A stretch of 64,000 bases of DNA from Zanthoxylum bungeanum (taxonomy: Eukaryota; Streptophyta; Magnoliopsida; Sapindales; Rutaceae), in contig SKCR01021144.1 in NCBI GenBank assembly GCA_019454045.1, positions 124,001-188,000 of the forward strand, read 5' to 3'. Below the pieces are notes generated by a model. It was given only the letters and a program-made list of their open reading frames with translations, searched no databases and was not told the origin of the DNA. This document shows positions 46,701 through 58,708 of this stretch, piece by piece (the first letter of the stretch is position 1; each line of letters opens with the position of its first letter). The position numbers and the translations under genes are program-made.

Positions 46701-47363
46701 TTTATTTTTGCCTAACTCATCTCATTCTAACCCTAGTCACCTTCTCTTTGTTCTAAGCATTCTCTCGAGTGTTGAGAAAAGAAAAGAAGAACAAAAGAAA
46801 AACAAATACAAAACTAGTGTGACTTTTAATCTCTAAAGTGTTTAGGAATTTGTTTGTGAGGATAGCCCACCCTATTTTCTGTTGGTGATGAGATATAGCA
46901 CGGAAGACTTTTTGGTGTCGAAAAAAACTCATCATCTCCTCCTCCAAACATATCACACGGTAGTGAGCAATTTTTTGCTCACTGCCGCACACAAAGGTTA
47001 GGTAACGAGACTCGGTTTGAATTCCTTTTAATCCAGAATTTTTGGGGAACATATAGGGGTGTTCTAGGACTGCGTTGGGGATGTTTTAAACTGAAAAATC
47101 AGACCTGAAACAAAGGGGTTGCTCACGCAAATAGGGGCTGATTTGGGCAGCGAGCTGGGTGTGTTTTCAGGTCCAAAACAGTCCAGATCTGATCCGTCAT
47201 TCCAGGGCTGTCTCGGGGTAGAAATTTTGTTCAAAACTGAAGAAAAATTTCAGTGGTGGAGTTGGTAACATTCAGCCTCAAGGAGAGAATGGCAGAAAAA
47301 AATTTATAGTCTTATCCCGGGTGCCTAACGTATTTCCGCTGCGCTAGGAAAGTTGTTCCTACA
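46701..47363 (+). repeat. Ty1/copia 5' LTR, 3' portion (element C)
   Basis: The segment TCTCGAGTGTTGAGAAAAG and the GGTGATGAGATATAGCACGGAAG phrase match the LTRs at 31470-31680 and (reversed) 9640-9830. It ends GTTGTTCCTACA at 47363 with a PBS two bases later. The 5' part of this LTR is missing. Confidence 0.78.
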
Positions 47364-47365
47364 AT

Positions 47366-47378
47366 TGGCATCAAGAGC
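47366..47378 (+). other. Primer-binding site, initiator-Met type (decayed)
   Basis: TGGCATCAAGAGC against the consensus TGGTATCAGAGC: one transition and one inserted base. Location directly after the LTR supports it. Confidence 0.75.
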
Positions 47379-49077
47379 GAGGTTGAAAAGTGTTCTTAGC
47401 CCTTCTCTTTTTCATTAAAAGTTATTGTTTTTATTTATTTATATGAGTTATAAATAATAATATGCATGTTTAGATGAGTAGGCACAAAATAATATTCATA
47501 TGATGAATGGTTATTATTGATTCATGTGATGAATAGAGTTTTGCATTGGTCGTAAATTTTTTCGGCTCTTATTTTATGTTGGTTTTGGTTTTGGGATGTA
47601 AGGCCATAAGGGCATTCTTTACAAATATTGTAAATTAAGTTTCCTAATTAAAATTTCAATTTTTCTATAATTTGCAGCACCAAAGTCGCAAAAGTAGCTA
47701 AAACCACCTTAGAGCGAGATTTGAAGACCAAGGAATGCCTTGAGAATTTTTTGTACTAATTAGATTATTATAGCGAAAATAAGAGCCCGGTCATGCAAAA
47801 TTATTTTTTATGTAATATGTATGTTTAATTCGAAATGTTTGAATAATATGTCATATAGCTTAGGGTGCCTACTCTTGTATTTTCACATGCCATAACATGT
47901 TTTGGTTGCATAAATATTCTAGTCATAAAATATGATTTTATGTCATTTAAAATGGTTAAATTGGAATATGGTATGCATGAAAAATGATTAATTAGATTAA
48001 TTGGTTTCATAGTTTAAAATTGGAATTTCTAATATAATTGACTTAATGAGTGCATCATGAATTCCATTGGTATATAGGATGGAAACCTGAACGTATATTC
48101 CATAGCTGATCCCGAATGGACGGTAATGTGGTCTGCATTCGGGATACAACTCCACGTATCATCGGATTTTATGATGCACTTAGATTAATTAAATGGTTTA
48201 ATTAAAATTTTGACAACTTTAAAATTCTAAATTTTAAACTAGTTAGTGTTCCACTATTTTAAGAGTTAAAATATAAAAGATCACTAAAACTAGCTCCATT
48301 AAATTAGTTTAATTGAGTAAAATAATTAGTAGAGACTAATGAATGTTAGTGAGTTAGGTTTTAAGAGTTAAAATTGTTAAGGTCACTAATCGTGTACTAG
48401 TGTAAATAAGGGTTATGATTTAGCCGCCATAAATTTATTCACACTAGCAAATTAAAATATTAGATATTTTAAAATAGAAACCTTTTTTTAAAATAGTGAG
48501 TGGTAGAGGGATATACGACAGTACATCCCGCGATCTCCATTGTTAGTCCGAAAATGTGAGATTCAAAAGGCGCCTTGAGACGGCTTTATTTTCGTCCCTC
48601 TACAGATGGTGTCCATTTTGGGTCAATATCAAGTTTGGATTCTGAAAGGATAGAGACTCCATATGTATCTAGTGAACTGACATACCCTACGACAGCACCT
48701 CATTAGTTAGTCTAAGAGTTCCGGAATGACAGGTCACACTCACAGAGGAATGACTAAATGTTAATCAAAATTACTTGATCAAATCAAACTGTGGTTGGTT
48801 AGTATAAGAATAAGAATTATTCCCATATATATTAATCTATTGAGATTGTCTCGATCTATCATGCAAATATTTGACCTACCCTACGATGACATTTATTTAT
48901 GGGATGATAATTTTCCGTGGCATAGTAATTCTCTTAGGTTTCTAATTCATTATTCATGGTTCATGCATCATGTTTAATTTTATGCCGAAATATTTGATAA
49001 TTTAATATGCGATGAATGAATATTAAATGCATGTTTACTTTATTTTATTTCAGCCATGGTTTCTCTGATAATTTTTC
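47379..49077 (+). other. Copia C leader, non-coding
   Basis: AT-rich untranslated leader between PBS and gag with no long frame. The segment 48069-48163 is matched in inverted form at 61523-61618. Confidence 0.6.
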
Positions 49078-50961
49078 ATTTTATCTAACGATAAATTAAC
49101 GGGAGAAAACTATATCAAGTTGAAAAGTAACATGAACGCTATCTTGGTCTATGAAGACCTAAAGTTTGTCCTGAAGGATGAATGTCCTCCCGAGCTGGCC
49201 AGAAATACTGGACAGGTTGTACGCGATGCCTACCCAAAATAGGTCGCGGCTAATGAGAAGGCCTGTTGCTACTTGCTAGCAGGGATGTCCGAGGTTCTTG
49301 CTGCAAAGCATGAGCCTATGGCTATAGCATCTCAGATGTTGGAGTCCTTGCAGGGCATGTTCCGGTAGCCTTCGAAGCGTCAGCGTCATGAGGCCATGGT
49401 CTCAGTGATGACTATTGGGATAAAGGAAGGGACATCAGTCCGAGAGCACGTCTTGAGGATGATGACCTATCTCAATACTATTAAAACCCATGGAGCTCGT
49501 ATTGACGAGCGAAGCCAGATGACCATGATTATGGAAACTCTTCCAAAGAGTTTTCTGTAGTTTAAAAGCAACTATGGTATTAATAAGTTGACTTTTACTT
49601 TAACCCAGCAGCTGAGTGAGCTCACCCATTACGAGTCTGTGCTTGTGGATCCTCGTAAGACCAGTTCTGAGGTAAATATTGTCAAATCTTCTAAATCTAT
49701 AAAGAATAAGAAGAATAGCACTGGGATGGCCAAGGCAAAGTCAATGAAGAAGAACAAGAAAAGCTCTAAAGGTGCTAAGACCAAGGGAAAGTGTTTCCCT
49801 GCAACAAGGACGGGCATTGGAAACGGAACTATCCTAAATACCTTGTTGAGCTGAAAGAGAAGAAGGCTACAGGTAAATACTATTTACTTGTTATCGAATC
49901 TCTATTAGTGAAGGATGATAAATCTGCATGGATTTTTAATTCTGGAGCCACTAACCATGTTTGTTCTTCTTTTCAGATACTTGACTCATGGAGGGACCTT
50001 GCTGAAGGTTACTACACCATGAGAGTCGGGACATGGGATGTCATTTCAGCAATAGAAGCTTGAGTTTCCAGTTTAAGTTTTTTAAATAATAGTTATTTAA
50101 ATTTAAACAATGTGTTGTTTATTCTTGGGTTTCACAAGAATTTGAGTTATGTTTCAAAACTTTTGGATGGTGGTTTTTCTATTTCATTTAATAGTAATTT
50201 GGTTATTATTGGTAGAAATGGCTTAACCATATGCACAGGAAACTCAGAAAATAATTTATATGTGTTAAGACCGTTAACACATAATTCACTGCTCAACACT
50301 GAAATTTTTAATGTTGAAAAACCTAAAATAAAACGGCTAAAGATTTCTGAAGATGACACATATCTTTGACATATTAGACTTGATCATATCAGCCTTGACC
50401 GGATAGATAGGTTGATAAAGAACAGAGCCTTAAGCGAGTTAAAGCTCTGAACTTTACCAGTATATGAATCATGTCTAGAATGAAAGATGACCAAGAAAAG
50501 GAATAAGAACCAGTCGATCACTTGAGCTAATACATTCAGAAGTTTGCGAACCTATAAAAGTAAGAGCCCGAGGTGGTTATTAATATTTTGTCATATTTAT
50601 TGATGATTATTCAAGATATGGGTACGATTACCTAATGCAGTACAAGTCAGATACTTTTGAAAATTTCAAAGAGTACCGTGTTGAGATTGAGAACCAATTA
50701 GGTAAGACAGTCAAAATTCTACAATTGGATCGTAGAGGAGAATACCTTAACAGAGATTTCAAGGAATTCTTAGCTCTGAAGATAACAAAATGTTTGTATC
50801 GACAAATGCTATGTTTCTAAAGGAGGACTATATGAAAGAGTTCAAACCTTGTAGTAAGGTGTTACTCGAGGAGTTAATTTCTAGTTCGACCAGCACGCCA
50901 TCATAAACAATAGTTGACATACACATAGTACCTTCGAAATCTTAGCGTCAGATGTAAGTTT
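49078..50961 (+). pseudogene. Ty1/copia element C: gag, protease and integrase remnant
   Basis: Gag of UBN2 type is readable from about 49090: KLNGENYIKLKSNMNAIL, then MLESLQGMF and KEGTSVREHVLRMMTYL, with stops replacing Trp (49240) and Gln codons (about 49366 and 49558). A zinc knuckle near 49790 has the C-x2-C-x4-H-x4-C spacing but the last Cys reads Tyr. Protease follows with WIFNSGATNHVC: the catalytic Asp of D-S-G is Asn. GAG-pre-integrase (HIRLDHISLDRIDRLI, 50368 on) and a broken integrase (FIDDYSRYG-like, 50590 on) complete it. Cut at 50961 by the inner copia and resumed at 60718. Confidence 0.88.
50957..50961. other. Target-site duplication AGTTT (left)
   Basis: AGTTT precedes TGTTGG at 50962 and follows the element end at 60718-60722. 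Confidence 0.88.
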
Positions 50962-52988
50962 TGTTGGAGTTTCTAGGTCCATAGAATCGAATAAAAGCCA
51001 TGAAATATGTGTGAATACAAATCGAGAAAGTCACGGAATACTTACATCGATCGGTTGAGCGACGATTTGGGCAACAAAAAACGAAATCTGCCTTGACAGT
51101 GGACTGCACTGCAGTGGGCTGCTGTGAACAGTAAATTTCGCCCCTTATCTTCAAGTTTTGAAGCTCCAAGCTTCATCATTTTGGTTCCCGGCTCATGGGT
51201 ATACTTCCCTATCACCTTCGCATTGATCCCGGAGTGTGCTAGCACTCTTGTTTTGCCACAAAACGCACTTGCTTCCCTCCATTTTTGCTTCTTAAATTCG
51301 GCAGTTCACTGCCTCACATGAACAACAAAAACGTGAGTGATGAGAGGAAGAAGAAGAGGAGAGAGAGGAGGGAAAATGTGTTTCACGGTTTTGTGTGTGT
51401 AATTTGTGTATCTAATACACATGAATTTCATTTGAAATTCATTTCACACACATTTGGCTTTAATTGCCAACCACACACATCACTCATCACATCAAGTCAA
51501 CTCAATCAAGTTGTCAAGTCACATCACTCAAAGTGACAAGTGATTTGACGCTTGATGCGACTAATGATTTGACGCTTGATTTGACGTGCCGCACTCGAAT
51601 TCGAAATACGAATGCGCTCGCAAATAATCTCGGGCTCGGGTTCGCTAATTCCAAATTAACGAATTTTCCTTTGCGTCGTAATTAAATGATTATGCCTAGC
51701 GAAATCACTATTCACGTCGCTAACGAATTAATTCTGAATTAATTCGTTCGCCCGAATTAAAATCTAATTTTAATTCCGCGTCGAAATCCAATTTCATATA
51801 ATATATCCAATATATTAATTTATCGATTAATTCCAAATTAATCGTTCTCTCTCTTTAAATGATATTGTATCCCAGATAAAATATCTCCACAATTAATCCC
51901 AGATTAATTTTCTCTCATCTAATTAATCCCAGATTAATTAAAAGTGCGAGTCATACGTCATCAGTGAATTTTGGGAAGCGACCCATGAGATCCCCGGATA
52001 TGTTGGCAGTCAAATCGGTCATCGGACTATCCGAACACGTAAGTACCAAGTACTACGTTTTACCGATTTACTAGACAAGGTTGGCTTCTAGCAAAGCACC
52101 AAGTCTTCCCAATTCTCCGGACATATTCTTATAAGAATATTTAAGATCTATATCAGGCGTAGTCTACTAAGTATTGTGTATATCGGCCCAATATCGGATA
52201 GTCACGTGCTAGGGCTGGGGCTGGATAAGTGTCTGCCCCGTCCGAAGCACATGTCGGATGTCTGGTAACTAGTCTCTATAATCGGATATGCATGACCTAG
52301 TCATAATATCCCGATGGTTGTGCAACACTTAAGAGCACTAATACCGTATCCTGCGTGACATCATCTCCACTATGACTGAAGTGATACTTCCGTCTTGACA
52401 TCACACCCAATACTCTACGATTCTCAATATACCCAGCATTGGCGTACACAGAACCGGTTAGAGTCCTAGACGACCTCAACTAAAGTATATTGATTGTCGT
52501 AAGCATTAGCGGTGCAAGTCTCAGGTTAAGACCAAATACACCTACCCTGATTCGGACTCCCATAGACACATAGTCATAATACCAATGGGATTCCGAGGGG
52601 ACTATCCAGAGCGAAGCTGTTTCCCGTACCATCGGTGAAACACAACCTCCTATCGCACTTGCATAAGTATCCAATACTTAAATATATGAGAACTATGCCG
52701 TTGTGCCCTCACAACGCGCACAAGTGCAATACTAGCCTATTCCGCATTATCGATGTCCTGTCTCGATAATACTCCGGCTAGGGATATTTAATGATTAACC
52801 CTTCGTGGACTGATACTGTCTCATATCATTCTCAATCCAGGAACTAATCATATGGACCTCTCTTCATTTATATATCGTGGTGATCTAATCACAAACGATG
52901 AGAGTGCAATTTCCTTGTCACATAGTTAATTTGTACAACAACACCATGATCTGTACAAATAGTGACGCTATGGGTCATTTATCCAACA
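50962..52988 (-). repeat. Copia 3' LTR (left)
   Basis: 2027 bp, nearly identical to 58709-60717. It carries an added short segment near 51863-51890 (TATTGTATCCCAGATAAAAT) absent in the other LTR, plus a few substitutions. Confidence 0.93.
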
Positions 52989-53000
52989 ATCTCCCACTTG
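52989..53000 (-). other. Copia polypurine tract, minus strand
   Basis: Minus strand CAAGTGGGAGAT immediately before the LTR, shared with the other copia elements here. Confidence 0.8.
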
Positions 53001-53219
53001 GCACATAGCCAGTCACTCGAGTGTCTAACACCCGAACTATGTACGGTTCGCTCAAATTGCTGAGAAAAGATTTTCGTCAGCGGATTTGCATGATTATCGT
53101 CTGACGTGATTTAAACGATCATCACATCGCCATGATGTATGATCCGAACGAATCAGATGAATATCGAAGTATATATCTGGATCGTCGATGAGACCATTAA
53201 TTCTTTAGCCTGTGCTGAC

Positions 53220-55420
53220 GCCTAGCTCAGCCGCTAACAGAACTATATCTAATCTAATTAGATTTATTATCGATCCAAATGGCTTCTATTGTTGCCTCAG
53301 CTGCAGCAATAATCCGCATTTGTTGTTTATTCGGCAACAGTTATCTTGCTCGGAATATTTCCAGCTAACTATCCCGTTATTCAAACTTTATAGTACCGCA
53401 GTATTTACCGGTTTGGAAACTTGCAGCAGTGATCTTAGTCACTTCAAGTTCTCCTACTCCATAATTTAAGACAGCATCTTTAGTTCTCTAAGATACTAAC
53501 AGATGTTCTTAACTTCAATCCAGTGACTATCACTTGGATTGTCCTGATTGTGACTCCATATGCTCAAAGTATATGAGACACCAGGTTACGTACATTATTC
53601 AATGTACAATTTCTCAGAGAGTGTTAACAACTCCAAATCTAGCCCAGTAGATCTTTATTCCTTGAATAAAGGTTGTTACTCCCAAGAATTCTACGGAGAA
53701 TTTCTATGAAAGAATATCTATGAAAGCCAAGCTTTCACTAATTGCTTTATTGGGAATTTCACTGTCAGTGCGCTCCCACTAACCTCCTTATATACACAAG
53801 AATCATTTCGTTTTGAATTAAATCATAAACCATTATGATTACATCAAAACGTCAGTTCCAAGAACCTTATGCTTGCTTCAATCCAAACATGGATCGAATA
53901 ACCCGCAAACCTTGTTTGTTGGTTATACAAAATCGTCAGGATGTTGTAAGAATCCTCCAAGAGGTTTCCTTTTCAGGAAAGCGATTTTGATCTACAACTG
54001 ACACATTTCATAAATGAAATATGCAGTTATCAACAAGCATCTTCAAAATGGATTTACCATGGCAACAGGTAAAAGGTTGAACCGTTATTAACACAATGTT
54101 GATAACGATACCTTTCCGTCACAAGCCTAGCTTTGTACGTTGGTATGTCGCCATCCATGTATATCTTCCTTGAAGACTTACATTGTACCAATAGGCACAA
54201 TGCCTTACGGTACATCAACTAGTATCCAAACATAGTTGTTATACATGGAATCCATTTCGGACTCATGGCACTTTGCCATAATAGGGATTCGATACCTCGT
54301 ATCACTTCCTCAAACGTAGTCGGTTGGTATACCTCCATAAGATTGACATCTTTATGAGGTGAGATCAGAAACCCATACCCCAGGTTGTTTTCTGACTCTC
54401 TCCGATCTACGAGGTTCTTGTGCATTCAAAGATTAATGGTACAAATTCATCATTGATGAATTTTTTTTGTGTTCCATTAAGGACTTCGTGCCTAGAACAG
54501 TATCACTCCGATTTTCATCGAGTATTACTATCCTCCCACTGACCACTGCATATCGGTATTCCTCTTAGGAAAACTGCATGGTGAGCAACAATCATATTGT
54601 TCTCATGTGAGATTTATAAGTACTATACTTATGGTTTCCTTTAGGATAACCAATTTGGCACTTATCCCATTTAGGTTTTAGTTTGGTATTATCCAAACAT
54701 ATGCCTAGCATCCCAAATGGTCAGGAATGAGAAACCCGGTTTCTTTCCTGTTCATATCTAATATGATATTTGTCAAACAAATTATTAATAGAACTTATTC
54801 TAAATAAGTTATTGCACTGTTAAAACTTATCCGTTGAAGGAAATGGTAGCTCAGAGCGACTCATGATTAGCCTTATCATGTCTAACATGATTCGGTTAAT
54901 CCGTTCGGACACACCGTCACTTTGACGTGTTCCGGGAGGAGTCCTCATTTGAAAGAATACTATACTCTTTCAAGTATATAAGAAACTTATTGCTTAAGTA
55001 TTTTCCATTACGGTCTTACCGTGACGGTATAATACTATAGCCGATCTGTTTGTCTATTTCGTGTCGAAACTCTAAAAGTTTTCGATTTGTGTTCTTCAAA
55101 AGAAACACATAACCATAACGTGATGCCACATCCGTTAAGGTCACGAAACATTCATATTCACATCTAGCCTAGCTAGATATGGGCCCACTAACTTCACCAT
55201 GAATAGGGCTAACAGATCGGTGGCACTTACACTATTACCAAGTAAACAGTGTTTTAGGTACTTTACCTAACAAACTAGATTCGTAGACTTTATTTGAATA
55301 GTCAAATCAGTCCTAGTACCCACTCTTCAAAAGTGCGGATATACGAGTCTTGTTTAATTTTGTCCTAGACAACAATGCCACAAATAAGTCTCTACTTGAT
55401 CAAATCAATTTGAGCTATTT
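53220..55420 (-). pseudogene. Minus-strand copia pol pseudogene (integrase, RT, RNase H)
   Basis: Reading right to left on minus: an integrase core with the HGEV-GP and SRYGYV-like phrases (55.2-55.13 kb), LLEFRHEIDKQIG (about 55.07 kb) and TPPGT-x-Q-S-DGVSERINRIMLDMIR holding the family Glu (54.96-54.86 kb). RT starts near 54.42 kb, with YMDGDIPTYKARLVT near 54.15 kb, HPDDFV near 53.97 kb and FGLKQA near 53.90 kb. RNase H is seen as IAAAEATIEAIWI near 53.30 kb. Frames change many times and stops are frequent, so no product is possible. Spacing between domains is about that of a normal copia pol. Confidence 0.8.
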
Positions 55421-58400
55421 ATTTGTCATTTTATATGTTTTGAGATTTTAATTATATTCAAAATATAAATACTATTTTTCACATCTAATGTGTTTATCTC
55501 AGTATCATCTTTATATAATGAAACACTTTAGTGTTCTAGAATATAAAGGTTTATCCACAACGGATTAAACACTGATATAGAGATAATGTTACTAGTCCAA
55601 CTAGTTACATTATAACAGTTCCTAATTTAAGTACACACCCGAAGGGTAGTTCCTAAACTTAGGTATCTACAGTCGAAACAACGACTTTCATCCCGTTTCC
55701 GATTCGTAGAGCAATCTCAGCTTGAAGTCAGTATCCAGCTCATAGCGGATTCTGAACATCAATACATATATTTTATGTACCACACTAAGTATTTAAAATC
55801 TAATTTCAATACTAGTTGTGAACATAACTTTGACAAACATTTTTAAAGTCAGAGCCTTGCCCTTTCTTTAATTCCTTCGTGTCTGCCATATCCAAATGGT
55901 AGTCACTTTGGTATATGTCAATTATCCTTTTCAATATTTTAGGAACCTTAGCCCAAGCCTTGGGTTTTTAGAATATCGAAACGATGTGCACCTGTGCTAC
56001 ATGCCCAATTGCAAACTTTGACTTTATCTCCTCTAGAATAGTCAATTAATTCTCCAAGAATTATAAATTGCAATTTTAATACTTCTTAAATCTAAAATTA
56101 GATTTATGACAAGTATATAAAATTAAGCATTAAAGTCATCATCACATAAATCTTCCAAAGATTTTATGCTCTACTTATTTTGCTTAATTTTGGGCGTAAG
56201 GTATAATAAGTTATTTTATCAAATAAAGTAACCTTTATTTATTCCCAATTTGAAAATTAAATCATTTAAAATATTTTAATCCCAGATTATATTTTAAATA
56301 TCCAACTTTTCAATTTTATCTTGATTACAATAGTCCAACTATTTAATCAACTATTAGTGGTACTATATATATTATAATGATTATAATAGTCCAACTATAT
56401 AATCAAATATAATCCAAATTAATAACCTCAATTACATTGATTACTATAATCCAATTATAAAATCAACTGTAAAATGAAATTAATTAATTTAAATATATTG
56501 ATTATATAATCCAATTATATATAATCAAGTATAATACAGTCCAACTGTTTATTAAAACAACAATTTAAATATTAGTCCAACTAAGATTTAATATTACGAC
56601 GAAATAATTTGAATGAGCGCGTATGGCGAGTAATTGAACGAATATTGCAAATTCAATTCTTGCCTCCCACTATTTTTCGTCGAGCCTCTAACCCTCTGTC
56701 GAGTACTCGGGAAACCGTGTTTCCTAGTGGGCTAGGATCCCGTTAAATATCACACAATCTTGACTTTGGCCAACAAATTGTATGATAATTAACTAGGTAG
56801 ATCTTTAAGATCAATTGGATCTCATCCAACTCCTAGATCCAGTAGGTGGACATCCAAGTCCGAAACATATATCTTATATATGCCAATACATCCAATGTAT
56901 TACCTAACCTTTTTCCTCTGAATCAACTAGGCCTTGACTTTGGCACAACAAACCTAATGATCCCAGTCAAGCGCGACCCATTGACCATGGAAAGCTTCGT
57001 AATCAATGTCGATGGACAAGAAGTGATCTTGACTTTGGCCAACAAACCACAACTTGGACAAGACACCAATATGGAACAAAGCCTCGTGATTCAAACACAT
57101 CTTCGACGGACAAGGGCTTGACTTTGGCCAACAACCCATGCCAATCTAGGATCTTGAGCAAGAATCACTCAATGGAAGGAAAAGACGCATGATATTTTAT
57201 GAGGGTTTTTCGTGTGCAAATTGGCAACCAATTTATTATCTTTGTTAAGGTCTCATCATCATACACCCTTAAACATGCATTCTAAACACATAATAAAGCG
57301 CATATGATAAAATAATAATGATATGCGGATGGATATTTTACACATTGATCCTAGATCAAATCTCTCACTTTCTTTTTCATGCTAGCACTTGTATTACTTC
57401 TACCCGTTACACTACACTTCTAAAGAAACCTCATTTACATTGAGGGGAATAGGTGAGAAGAGAATACAAAGAGAATAGAGGTGATAAGGCTGGACATGCA
57501 GGTCCAATTTAATAAATCGAATTTATTACAACAATTTCCAAAATGCCCCACCCGACTAATATCCATCCGATATACATTATTCATTCATCACAACCACGTA
57601 TTCACACAAAAGCATGCTATCAATCAATCTAATCAAATTAATTAATCTGATAATTATGTGATCATCCAATGTTCAAACAACGATTTGATTTTGCTCGAGT
57701 CAAACTCGTTTTTTACGAATAAGTACTTAAAGTACAAATTCTAGAATTAAATTAAACTACACAATTAAATCCAATTCAATTTGTATTTAATTCTAATTCA
57801 CTATTTAATTCCAAATTAAATATCACACTTTATTAATAAACTTTTACGAATTAAATTCCAAATTTAATTGTTACGGGTCTCAAAGCCCGATTAACGTCAA
57901 CTTAATTAAAGTCCAATGGGCTTTTAATTAATTTCTTAAGGCGTGGACTTTTGGTCAACTCGGGTCAAACCCGCAACCAAAGTCCAATCCGGGATTTACC
58001 CCATAAGCCTTTAATTAATTTTGGCCCATTAGGCCCAATTAAATTACAAAGGTCCATTATGTCGCATTTGGGCTTTATGGAAGTGGTTTTGGGCCCAATT
58101 GGATCCAATCCAATTTGCCTTAACCCAACTTTGTACAACAAAGCCCAATAAGCCCACTAACAACATTCAAGCCCAATTTCACAAAATTGGCCCAAATTAA
58201 TTAAACACAAAAATTCCAAATTTCATGCTTTAATTAACTAAAGTGCATTAACATAATTAATCACCCAAATCATTTATTTCCAAAACACCAATTAGGCTAA
58301 TTAATCATGCAATCTACATCAATTAGTATCCAACACAATTTGATTAAAATCAAACCCATATCATGCTTATAGAACTCTCGGCCAAGGGGAATTATTATGC

Positions 58401-58696
58401 CAAATTCAAATCCAATCCAATTGAATCAAATTCAACATTAAATCAATATCCCCAAATCATTTCTAATACATCCAATGAATCAAAAATTAAAATTCCAAGA
58501 GCTCACACTTAGGGCATCATTCGGCCAACATAAAATTTGGGGCAAATTTGTTCCAAATCAAATTTGTTCAAATTGATCTAATCAATCATCAATAAAACAT
58601 ATTATAAACACACTAAATCATCCAATTTCATTAAACATGCTCAAACACATTTTTACCCAAATTTTATCCCTAAGTCGTATTTCATGCTTTTACTCG
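55421..58696 (-). other. Gag/protease side and leader of the minus-strand copia, not readable
   Basis: By position this should hold gag, protease and leader. I cannot recognise conserved gag residues. It is AT-rich, with a repeated CTTGACTTTGGCCAACAAA phrase at 56759-57135 and CCCAATT/GGCCCAAT-rich sequence at 57880-58200. Confidence 0.5.
56759..57135. repeat. Dispersed 19-bp motif, four copies
   Basis: CTTGACTTTGGCCAACAAA at 56759-56777 and 57028-57046 exactly, with close variants at 56933-56952 and 57117-57135. Confidence 0.85.
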
Positions 58697-58708
58697 CTCT
58701 GATACCAT
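58697..58708 (-). other. Primer-binding site, initiator-Met type, minus strand
   Basis: The minus strand reads TGGTATCAGAGCGAG starting at base 58707, an exact match to the plant initiator-Met PBS, one base from the LTR. Confidence 0.9.

Noticed and set aside
56846..57121. 91-codon frame with repeated LTLANKP-like peptide
   Set aside because: Antisense to the copia element and driven by the repeated 19-bp phrase; no known domain. Kept only as a repeat.
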